Origin: Dehalococcoidia bacterium
Lineage (GTDB): Bacteria > Chloroflexota > Dehalococcoidia > SAR202 > UBA11138
Reading direction: 5' to 3'
Length of the DNA: 5,651 nt
Assembly (NCBI GenBank): GCA_012270625.1
Contig: JAAXHZ010000128.1
Coordinates: 1-5,651, forward strand
The notes under the pieces are model-generated. The model was not told where the DNA came from, searched no databases, and saw nothing but the letters and a program-made list of their open reading frames with translations. Both the position numbers and the translations under genes were made by a program. Shown piece after piece: positions 1 through 5,651 of the stretch. The number at the start of each line of letters is the position of its first letter. Position 1 is the first letter of the stretch.

Positions 1-8
1 GCGATTCT

Positions 9-1202
9 CTATAGCTCCATGAAGCGTGGCGCTCGTTCTGTACGGAACATGCGGTCAGCCTGTGTAATTACTGACTTGTCGCTGGCGCTGACGCATCCAG
101 CTTCTGCGAGAGTGGAGAACGACGTGCCTCCCAGATAGACCGCTGCGAGGTCTGCCGCAGTCAGGCGCAGGTCTGGAGCCTTGTCAGAATGGGCGCAGAA
201 CGCGCCACTTTGCGCTACTTCCAGCGTGTACACTCCGTCGTTCCAGGGGCAGAAGCCGTCGGAGACGCTGAACGTGATCGTCCCTTCGGTGTCGTACTGC
301 CGGGCTGTTAGGGCGGCCTTTACATCTACCAGCCTCAGCCACAAGTGGTCGATCCTGTTCCTTCGCAGTTTGCGCATGTCTTCCAGACGCCAAGGAAGTG
401 GATCATCGAGCGGCAGGGCGAACCCGTGTATCTGAGACATCAGGTCGATGCCAAAACAGTACTGCCACAGCTCCGCTTCAACTTCGGCGTCTTCTCCAAG
501 CAGGAAGACCACCAGCACCTCGTGGTCCCTGATGCGGTATGTGCAAAGTCCCTTGACATGTCCGTCCCGAAGATAGCCTACGTGGAAGAACTCGCTTGCG
601 CCTCTGCGCTGCCAGTCGGAATCCCAAAGCGCTACTCGCCAGTATTCAGCGCTGTAGTGGACCATCCCGACTCGGTCTTGCCTGACGCGCTTGTGGAGTG
701 TGGGCCACTCCAAACGCGCCTGCTGTGGGTCAAGGAAAGTAACCTGGCCGCCGGCGTTGGCTGGCAGCTTCATCGTGGTGTGGCGCCGGTCGATACTCCA
801 TCGGTCGGCCCAAGTCGCCACACCGAACCCGAAACGTCCGTAGATCATGCTTTCAGAAGCTGTCAGCGCCGCCAGCGGCTCGCCTCTCTCTCGCATCTGG
901 TCCAGCTGGGCGCGCATCATCTGGGTGAGAATGCCTCGCCGCCGATGTGTAGCGAAGACCGAGACATCATCTACGAAGCCGAGCGGTACGGTCCCGCCTG
1001 GAACCGTGACCCTGGACGTCCTGGTGGTTGTAGTGCCGACTATCTGATTGCCGTCAAATGCGCCGAAGGTGCGGTCCAACTCCGCGAGAGTGCGGGCGAT
1101 GTGGACGTATTCGTTGGTCGCGTGGGTACTGAAGCCGCGAGCCTCGGCGCATGACCAGTCGTCGAACTCGTCCTCTGTGATCGTTCTAATTTGGATGTCC
1201 AT
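9..1202 (-). CDS. Eis-like GNAT N-acetyltransferase with C-terminal SCP2-like domain
   Basis: Complete 397-residue protein, ATG at 1202 and TAG at 9-11, close to the roughly 400 residues usual for the Eis family. It should transfer acetyl from acetyl-CoA to an amine in the cytoplasm. The N-terminal GNAT fold carries the acetyl-CoA loop HRRRGIL (residues 86-92) after the strand VDDVSVF, and ASESMIYGRFGFG (115-127). The Tyr in that motif, Y121, aligns with Y126 of Mycobacterium tuberculosis Eis, its proposed general acid. A second GNAT-like region includes DDPLPW (266-271) and LWLRLVDV (287-294), and the last 100 residues resemble the SCP2-like domain of Eis. Eis ends in Phe, whose carboxylate acts as base; this protein ends in MEL, so the terminal side chain differs. 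The start lies one base after the upstream dehydratase stop and has no good Shine-Dalgarno, suggesting translational coupling. Family is confident; substrate is unknown (Eis proteins acetylate aminoglycosides and lysines). Confidence 0.9.
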   Translation of the reverse strand: MDIQIRTITEDEFDDWSCAEARGFSTHATNEYVHIARTLAELDRTFGAFDGNQIVGTTTTRTSRVTVPGGTVPLGFVDDVSVFATHRRRGILTQMMRAQLDQMRERGEPLAALTASESMIYGRFGFGVATWADRWSIDRRHTTMKLPANAGGQVTFLDPQQARLEWPTLHKRVRQDRVGMVHYSAEYWRVALWDSDWQRRGASEFFHVGYLRDGHVKGLCTYRIRDHEVLVVFLLGEDAEVEAELWQYCFGIDLMSQIHGFALPLDDPLPWRLEDMRKLRRNRIDHLWLRLVDVKAALTARQYDTEGTITFSVSDGFCPWNDGVYTLEVAQSGAFCAHSDKAPDLRLTAADLAAVYLGGTSFSTLAEAGCVSASDKSVITQADRMFRTERAPRFMEL

Positions 1203-1203
1203 G

Positions 1204-2343
1204 CTACTGATCGATTACCGAGCCGTCCGCGTGGAGGCGCGTGGATACGACACGCGGAGTGAACGGATGCTTTTCGGCGGCGTCCTCGGCGAGCTCGACA
1301 CCGATGCCGGGCGTGTCCGAGATGATGAGGTAGCCGTTCTCCTGAGTGACGGCGGACTTGACGATCTCGGACTTTGGCGGCTCGTGCTCGCCAGTAGGAT
1401 ACTCCTGGAGCGCGAAGTTGGGTATGCAAGCCGCGATCTGCAGGCAGGCGGCGGTGCTTACTGGACTCAGAGGATTGTGTGGCACGACACCGACGTAGTG
1501 GGCTTCGGCCAGGGCGGCGATCTTCTTGGCGTGTGTGATGCCGCCGACCATGCATACGTCCGGTCGCACGTACTGAACCGCGCCCCGCTTTAGCAGCATC
1601 TCGAACTCGTGAATCGTGTGCAGACGCTCACCAGTTGCGATGGGTATGTTGATGTGCTGGGCGACCAGCTCCATCGCGTCAAAGTTGTCGGGCATGATCG
1701 GGTCTTCGTAGAAGAAGGGGTAGAACTGCTCTATGCCGCGGGCCAACGCTATCGCCTCGGCAGGAGTCAGACGCCGGTGTATCTCGATGCACAGGTCCAC
1801 GTCGTGACCGACGGCGTCGCGGTACATCCCAACGGCGTCGATGGCGTCCTTGATCTTGTTGGCGTGGGTCTTGAAGTAGGGGACATCCCGCTCTTCGTCC
1901 AGGAACGGAGTCAGGTGTCCGACGGCAGTGAACCCCATCTGCTTGGCATCCTTGACTCCCTGGACCAGCGTGTCCCGCGTGTCGCCGAAGACGTGGTAAT
2001 AGACCCGGGCCTTGTCTCGTGTCTTGCCGCCGAGAAGCTGGTGCGTTGGCACGTCGAAGCGCTTGCCGGCGATGTCCCACATGGCGATGTCGAGCGCGCT
2101 CAAGGCGCCCATAATGGCGGCTCCCCGGAAGTGGGAGTACCGGTACATGTACTGCCAGTGGTGCTCGATTCTGAGCGGGTCTTTGCCGACGAGATAGCGC
2201 CCAAACAGCTCGATAGCGGCCTTAGATGCCTCCAGGTAGCCCCAAGCTCCAGACTCGCCAAGGCCGGTAATGCCCTCGTCGGTGTGGATCTTGGCGAACA
2301 GGTATCTGCTGACGCCTATGGCTTCCACTTTCGTTATCTTCAT
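1204..2343 (-). CDS. Mandelate racemase/muconate lactonizing enzyme family, galactonate dehydratase-like
   Basis: Complete 379-residue enolase-superfamily enzyme, the usual length. These enzymes take a proton alpha to a carboxylate using Mg2+; relatives of this subgroup dehydrate sugar acids such as galactonate. An N-terminal capping domain (about 1-115) is followed by a TIM barrel. Metal ligands are E187 (in CIEIHRR), E213 (in FYEDP) and E239 (in ATGER), spaced 26 and 26 as D183, E209 and E235 are in E. coli DgoD. The catalytic His pair is H189 and H289 (in VPHNPL), with D262 (RPD) supporting H289 and E314 (LQEY) matching DgoD E310, all at a constant offset of four. The first ligand is Glu where DgoD has Asp. 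A purine-rich TGGGGAGAG sits 9-17 bases before the ATG. The gene follows the permease by 39 bases and ends one base before the acetyltransferase. Dehydratase chemistry is likely; the substrate is not determined, and the name DgoD is not justified. Confidence 0.93.
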   Translation of the reverse strand: MKITKVEAIGVSRYLFAKIHTDEGITGLGESGAWGYLEASKAAIELFGRYLVGKDPLRIEHHWQYMYRYSHFRGAAIMGALSALDIAMWDIAGKRFDVPTHQLLGGKTRDKARVYYHVFGDTRDTLVQGVKDAKQMGFTAVGHLTPFLDEERDVPYFKTHANKIKDAIDAVGMYRDAVGHDVDLCIEIHRRLTPAEAIALARGIEQFYPFFYEDPIMPDNFDAMELVAQHINIPIATGERLHTIHEFEMLLKRGAVQYVRPDVCMVGGITHAKKIAALAEAHYVGVVPHNPLSPVSTAACLQIAACIPNFALQEYPTGEHEPPKSEIVKSAVTQENGYLIISDTPGIGVELAEDAAEKHPFTPRVVSTRLHADGSVIDQ

Positions 2344-2382
2344 GTGCGCTTCTCTCCCCAGATCGAGTGTGACAGTCTTATC

Positions 2383-3126
2383 CTACACCAGCGAGATGAT
2401 CTCTCTGGCCAGAGTCATGCCGCACATGACCAGTATCGCCACAATGGTCGCCGTGCGAAAGACCGATTCGTTCATTCGTCGCACCAAGTAGGTTGCGAGA
2501 TAGAAGCCCAGCACCACGGGAACGGCAACTATTGCGATCAGCCAGAGTCGTTCCGGTGTCATCAGTCCGGCGACCGCGTAGCCTATCACGCCCGCGGTCT
2601 CGACGAACAGGAAGTAGAGCGACAGCGCGCCGCGGACTGCGTTCCTGCTCCAGTTCTGCGCGAACACGTACAGGGCCATTATCGGGCCGCCGATGCCGAG
2701 AGCATTCAGAGTGATCGAGACTCCGAAGGCAACCACGAGGCCGGCGATCGTCCCCCGCGGTATGGGCGTCTCGACACGGGAAGCGACCAAGATGGTTAGC
2801 AGTATGGTGACCGCGGAGATTGCGATCTTCAGGAGATGGGAGTCCGTTTCCTTGAGCACGAAAACGCCAACTGGAACAGCCGCCATCCCGGCCAATGCCA
2901 ACGGGCCGACTCGCCTGATCGGAAGCTCGTGGCGGTTCTGGGCAACGATCAGCACAAACAGCAGCAGGGAGACCGTGTTCACGACAACGATGACGGTCTG
3001 CGGATCGAAGACGAACAGCAGAACTGGTATGGTCGTCATCCCGATTCCGAACCCGATTGTGGACAGCACAGTCGAGCCCAAGAACATGACGACGGCCGCG
3101 ATTGCGGACTCGATCAGACCTGGCAT
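2383..3126 (-). CDS. TSUP family permease (sulfite exporter TauE/SafE type)
   Basis: Complete 247-residue integral membrane protein, typical length for the TauE/SafE (TSUP) family, which moves sulfite, sulfonates or other small organic anions across the inner membrane. It has about seven to eight hydrophobic segments, near residues 7-28, 44-63, 73-92, 97-115, 125-148, 163-188, 192-214 and 222-240. The family's two glycine-rich half-repeats are visible: STIGFGIGM (22-30) with TTIPVLL after it, and LNALGIGGPIM (140-150). Basic residues after segments two (RHELPIRR, 64-72) and seven (RRMNE) would suit cytoplasmic loops. The start lies 26 bases after the deacylase stop; the only ribosome-site candidate is a weak, distant GTAGGA, so translation may be coupled to the upstream gene. 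Placement between a hydrolase and a dehydratase suggests it carries their substrate or product. Direction and cargo cannot be told from sequence. Confidence 0.9.
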   Translation of the reverse strand: MPGLIESAIAAVVMFLGSTVLSTIGFGIGMTTIPVLLFVFDPQTVIVVVNTVSLLLFVLIVAQNRHELPIRRVGPLALAGMAAVPVGVFVLKETDSHLLKIAISAVTILLTILVASRVETPIPRGTIAGLVVAFGVSITLNALGIGGPIMALYVFAQNWSRNAVRGALSLYFLFVETAGVIGYAVAGLMTPERLWLIAIVAVPVVLGFYLATYLVRRMNESVFRTATIVAILVMCGMTLAREIISLV

Positions 3127-3152
3127 GTAAGGCCAGCGTTTCCTACGTCACC

Positions 3153-4736
3153 CTACGGTACGGCTTTACCAGCGAGTACTCCGGTGCATCGCTCGGTGTC
3201 AACCGCTACCTGTCCGTTCACGAGTACGAACGGGATTCCAGTAGGGAACTGGACAGGATCGTCGTAGGTGGCGTTGTCGATGACGTGCTCAGCGTCAAAG
3301 ACCACTATGTCGGCGTATCTGCCGCGCTCTACGCGGCCACGGTCGGTTAGTCCGAATCTCTGGGCCGCGTTGTCGGTCATTCGCTGAACGGTCTGTTCCA
3401 AGCTGATGATGGGATGCTTCTTTCTGAGTCGTCCCAAGAAGCGCGGGAAGCATCCGTAGGCGCGTGGATGGGGCATCGAGCCGATGGGAATTGCGTCGCT
3501 GCCGACCATGTAGTCTGGCCGAGCCAGGAACTCCATCGCGTCCCTGCTGATTTGGTCCCACACGCGGACGCTGTCGGGAGGGGCGCCCCGATAGCAGATC
3601 TGGCCGTCCTCTTCTTCGAGCAGGTCTATCAGTGTCTCACCCAGGCTGTCGCTACCCCGGAGGGCTGCCACGTCCGGAAGGCTCATGCCCTCGAGGTCCT
3701 TGTTGACCTTCATGTATGTAAAGACCGCGTCGTTGAGCGTTCTCCGAGGATTCTCCTCCAACTCTCTGACCAAGCGGCTTCGTCTGCGCCCATCGCGAAG
3801 TCTGGACATGATCGCGTCAGGACCCCCCTCGTGCACGTCACTGGGGAGGAAGCTGAGTGGGAACGAGCTTCCGGTTGGGTAGGGGTAAAGCTCCAGCGTG
3901 CAGTCCACGCCCTCGGCCTTTGCCTGGTCGATAAGGTCCAACTGCTCTGCGACCTGGCCTGCGTTTGACGCCTGCGTTCGATAGTGCGAGAAGTGGACCT
4001 TGACGCCCGATCTGCGTCCGATCTCGAGAGCTTCCGGCACTCCGCCGCCGCCGAAGCCTCTGTCGGTGTTCACGTCTCTCAGGTGTGTGGTGTATACGCC
4101 GCCGTACTCGGCGACGACTTCACAGATCGCTACCAGCTCGTCGGTGTCACTCCAAGCGTTGGGGTGATATGACATTCCAGTCGCGAACCCGACTGCGCCT
4201 TCTTCCATGCCCTGGCGCACAAGGTCGAGCGCCTTCGCAAGTGATTCACCTCGTAGGGGGACGTCTCTGAAGCCGAGGGTCTCCAGCCGAATCGCCCCGT
4301 GCGCGACGTTGTAGGCGGTGTTGATGGCGACTTTTCCGTCGTAGTGAGACCTGAACGCCGCGACGCTCGACATGTCCAGGTCATCGGGCGGTTCACCGAG
4401 GATGCCGGACAGGTATCGTCGGTAGGTGCGGTAGTTGTCGGGCGACATCGGCGCGTAGCTCAGTCCGTCCTGCCCCAGAATCTCGGTCGTGATTCCCTGG
4501 CGCAGTCCGTTTGCGTGCTGAGGGTCGAGCAGCAGCACTCCGTCAGAGTGGGCGTGAGTGTCAATGAATCCAGGAGCGACTGTCAGTCCAGTCGCGTTGA
4601 TGACGCGACGCGACTCTGATGCGGCCAGATCACCAACGGCGGTTATTCGATCTCCGCCGATTCCCACGTCCGCCCTGAAGCCGCGCCTGCCGCTACCGTC
4701 AACTACGGTTCCGCCGGAAATGATTACGTCAAACAT
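3153..4736 (-). CDS. N-acyl-D-amino-acid deacylase-like amidohydrolase (D-aminoacylase group)
   Basis: A 527-residue cytoplasmic metal-dependent hydrolase of the amidohydrolase superfamily; relatives remove the acyl group from N-acyl-D-amino acids. The start is set at ATG 4736 because AAGGAG lies four bases upstream; a GTG at 4754 in the same frame has no ribosome site. In this numbering: an N-terminal beta segment (DVIISGGTVVDGSG), the metal motif GFIDTHAH with H61 and H63, the HLRD motif with H218, SHYR with H251, and the late Asp motif GSDAIP with D414 followed by HPRAYGCFPRFLGR. The C-terminal beta strands ADIVVFD and VLVNGQVAVD close the small domain. In characterised D-aminoacylase a Cys in GNCG binds zinc; the matching position here is D90 in GQDGLSYAP, so metal binding or substrate may differ. 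It is the first gene of the four-gene block, 26 bases before the permease. Family confident; D-amino acid specificity is inferred only. Confidence 0.9.
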   Translation of the reverse strand: MFDVIISGGTVVDGSGRRGFRADVGIGGDRITAVGDLAASESRRVINATGLTVAPGFIDTHAHSDGVLLLDPQHANGLRQGITTEILGQDGLSYAPMSPDNYRTYRRYLSGILGEPPDDLDMSSVAAFRSHYDGKVAINTAYNVAHGAIRLETLGFRDVPLRGESLAKALDLVRQGMEEGAVGFATGMSYHPNAWSDTDELVAICEVVAEYGGVYTTHLRDVNTDRGFGGGGVPEALEIGRRSGVKVHFSHYRTQASNAGQVAEQLDLIDQAKAEGVDCTLELYPYPTGSSFPLSFLPSDVHEGGPDAIMSRLRDGRRRSRLVRELEENPRRTLNDAVFTYMKVNKDLEGMSLPDVAALRGSDSLGETLIDLLEEEDGQICYRGAPPDSVRVWDQISRDAMEFLARPDYMVGSDAIPIGSMPHPRAYGCFPRFLGRLRKKHPIISLEQTVQRMTDNAAQRFGLTDRGRVERGRYADIVVFDAEHVIDNATYDDPVQFPTGIPFVLVNGQVAVDTERCTGVLAGKAVP

Positions 4737-4740
4737 CCTG

Positions 4741-4748
4741 CTCCTTCC
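4741..4748 (-). promoter_or_regulatory. Shine-Dalgarno site that fixes the deacylase start
   Basis: The minus strand reads GGAAGGAG followed by CAGG and then the ATG at 4736. This is the best ribosome-binding match in the window and decides for the ATG over the in-frame GTG at 4754, whose upstream bases (AACCGATTTGG) hold no such site. The spacing of four bases is slightly short. Confidence 0.7.
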
Positions 4749-4774
4749 GTTCACCCAAATCGGTTCTGCTGCGG

Positions 4775-4780
4775 ACTATA
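4775..4780 (-). promoter_or_regulatory. Possible -10 box of the four-gene operon promoter
   Basis: The minus strand reads TATAGT, five of six bases matching TATAAT, about 38 bases before the deacylase ATG. This would place the transcription start some 30 bases upstream of the gene, a normal leader length. No convincing -35 hexamer is seen 16-19 bases further upstream (the sequence there is near GTTCCACC), so this is a plausible but unproven promoter. Confidence 0.35.
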
Positions 4781-4866
4781 CTGCAAATGAAGCGGTCGGT
4801 GGAACCTGTCAGGGCGGTACTTCAGGGATGACTATCGTCGGTTGGCGCCTACGGAGTGAAGCAGTC

Positions 4867-5175
4867 TTAACCTCCGAACACAGATCGACGGAGTGTCTCG
4901 TTCAGCCGCGCTTTCCACTCCCCGCCGTCTTTGCTGAAGCACTTCACTATGCCGGAGTCTATCTCGACCATGACGAACTCCCTGAGATTGGACTTCGAGT
5001 CTCGCTTACACGGGTGGCGCTCAGCCAACTCTGGTTCGACTTCTACGGCTGGGCGGGCGCACTCAAACTACTCTTCATCCAACTCGAATGTATCCGGGTA
5101 TTCGGCAATCCCCTGGTTGATGGCTATCTCTTCCTCTGGAGTGGGCCAAATAGCGCCCCACTTAAGTTCGGGCAT
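4867..5175 (-). pseudogene. BrnA (DUF4415)-like antitoxin gene split by an in-frame TAG
   Basis: From ATG 5175 the frame encodes 35 residues beginning MPELKWGAIWPTPEEE and including INQGIAEYPDTFELDEE, the typical N-terminal pattern of BrnA/DUF4415 antitoxins. A TAG at 5068-5070 interrupts it. The same frame continues without shift for 66 more codons to TAA at 4867-4869, with family-like sequence: FECARPAVEVEPE straight after the stop, then FVMVEIDSGIVKCF and GGEWKARLNETLRR, matching the usual strand-helix DNA-binding part that ends in a GWQxRxN-like motif. Relatives often have Trp at or near the stop position, so one TGG-to-TAG change would explain it. GGAG lies ten bases before the ATG. An internal ATG (4969-4971) could restart translation of the C-terminal part. 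BrnA normally represses its own operon and neutralises the RNase toxin BrnT; no toxin gene is seen on either side. Could be a recent null allele or a base-call error. Confidence 0.7.
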
Positions 5176-5201
5176 AGCGCCTGATCTCCAGTAAAATCAA
5201 T

Positions 5202-5257
5202 TCAGGGCATCCCGGCATGTGTGGATCTGCTCGACCCGACATGCCAGAATGCCCTGA
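5202..5257 (-). terminator. Imperfect inverted repeat, possible rho-independent terminator
   Basis: Two 19-base arms (5202-5220 and 5239-5257) pair at 17 of 19 positions around an 18-base loop. The paired blocks are TCAGGGCAT with ATGCCCTGA and GGCATGT with ACATGCC, separated by C-A, C-G and C-A oppositions. On the minus strand the hairpin begins 31 bases after the stop of the right-edge gene and is followed by ATTGATTTTAC, a loose T-rich tail; the other side has no T run. It is therefore best read as a terminator for that gene. It could instead be a REP-like or other dispersed palindromic element. Confidence 0.5.
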
Positions 5258-5288
5258 CGCTGATACTCAGGCAGACTCTCTCGGCGGA

Positions 5289-5651
5289 CTAGATGCCGCG
5301 GTCCATTCCCATGTCAGCGGACTCCTGCCTGGACTCGATCGACTCTTCCAAGTGGTTCCTGAAATCTTCCCACATTTCGTCGTCAGTGTGGCCGTTGCCG
5401 TTTCCGTGGCCATTGGTCCCGCCGTGGACGTCCATCAGCTTGTTGCGGAACTCGACGAAGATCCAGTCTTCGGCCCTGCCCTGAGGCATGTCGAAGAAGT
5501 CCCTCTTGAAGCTGGGGAGCTGGCCGGGGCCGAAGTAGCCCTTGTCGGATAGGGTGTATCCCTCGAGGTTCTCGGTCCGCTTGCCCAGAATCTCGCCGTC
5601 GGTGGCGATGTAGTGTTCCATGACGGGCTTCATGCCGTACTTCTGGATCGG
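5289..5651 (-). CDS. Unrecognised protein, C-terminal part, cut by the window edge
   Basis: The last 120 codons of a gene whose start lies beyond 5651; the frame is open to the edge (PIQKYGMKPVMEH...), so the Met at 5633 is probably internal. The TAG is at 5289-5291. The first part looks like a folded domain, with motifs GYFGPGQLPSFKRDFFDMPQG and EDWIFVEFRNKLMDV read in pieces from about 5551 to 5427. A low-complexity Gly/Asn/His stretch follows (5388-5426, HGGTNGHGNGNGH), then an acidic, probably helical tail (DDEMWEDFRNHLEESIESRQ). No membrane segment is visible. I do not recognise the family. The 113-base gap with a hairpin after it suggests it belongs to a different transcription unit from the four-gene block. 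Confidence 0.75.
   Translation of the reverse strand, partial: PIQKYGMKPVMEHYIATDGEILGKRTENLEGYTLSDKGYFGPGQLPSFKRDFFDMPQGRAEDWIFVEFRNKLMDVHGGTNGHGNGNGHTDDEMWEDFRNHLEESIESRQESADMGMDRGI

Noticed and set aside
345..1154. Plus-strand open frame of 269 codons
   Set aside because: Antisense to the Eis-like acetyltransferase; a shadow frame typical of GC-rich coding DNA, with no motif.
1783..1785. Dehydratase judged inactive because the first metal ligand is not Asp
   Set aside because: Glu can bind Mg2+, both catalytic His residues and the other ligands are present with correct spacing, and the frame is intact.
1609..2799. Plus-strand open frame of 396 codons
   Set aside because: It lies antisense across the dehydratase, the gap and the permease, all of which show clear families and catalytic residues on the minus strand; its own translation has no recognisable motif.
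4737..4754. GTG start at 4754 for the deacylase, adding six residues
   Set aside because: No ribosome site precedes it, the six added residues (MNGRSR) overlap the strong AAGGAG site, and family members normally begin close to the DVIISGG strand.
4558..5184. Plus-strand open frame of 208 codons spanning the gap between deacylase and right-edge gene
   Set aside because: It overlaps the deacylase 5' end and the antitoxin-like remnant in antisense. The minus-strand reading of 4867-5175 gives recognisable BrnA-like sequence, while this frame gives none.
5176..5288. Possible BrnT toxin gene upstream of the antitoxin-like remnant
   Set aside because: The gap is only 113 bases and is half filled by the inverted repeat; BrnT is about 90 residues, so it cannot fit, and no toxin-like fragment was seen.

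Overview
All genes in this window lie on the minus strand, so the window reads right to left. By eye the DNA is moderately GC-rich, with short intergenic gaps. The gene content is an amidohydrolase of the D-aminoacylase group, a TSUP permease, an enolase-superfamily dehydratase and an Eis-like acetyltransferase. Together with an orphan BrnA-like antitoxin remnant, this suits a free-living heterotroph such as an uncultured marine Chloroflexota of the SAR202 type, a group known for many enolase-superfamily paralogues. That assignment is inference from gene content; there is no marker gene here.

Layout from right to left. The right edge (5651-5289) holds the C-terminal 120 codons of an unrecognised protein that ends in a Gly/Asn/His-rich linker and an acidic tail. 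A strong imperfect inverted repeat (5202-5257) follows about 31 bases after its stop and may be its terminator. Next comes a BrnA (DUF4415)-like antitoxin gene (5175-4867) split by an in-frame TAG after 35 codons; reading continues in the same frame with recognisable family sequence to a TAA. No BrnT toxin is visible beside it. A gap of about 130 bases carries a plausible -10 box and a clear Shine-Dalgarno sequence for the next transcription unit.

That unit is a compact four-gene block: an N-acyl-D-amino-acid deacylase-like hydrolase (4736-3153), a TauE/SafE-type permease (3126-2383), a galactonate-dehydratase-like member of the mandelate racemase group (2343-1204) and an Eis-like GNAT N-acetyltransferase (1202-9). 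The gaps are 26, 39 and 1 bases, so co-transcription is likely. A reasonable reading is a small scavenging operon: the permease moves an organic acid or sulfur anion, the hydrolase cleaves an N-acyl or related amide bond, the dehydratase removes water from a sugar acid or other hydroxy acid, and the acetyltransferase modifies an amine. The substrates cannot be read from the sequence.

The points most worth a second look are the amber-split antitoxin, the Cys-to-Asp change at the metal-bridging position of the deacylase, the Asp-to-Glu change at the first metal ligand of the dehydratase, and the hairpin in the right intergenic region.
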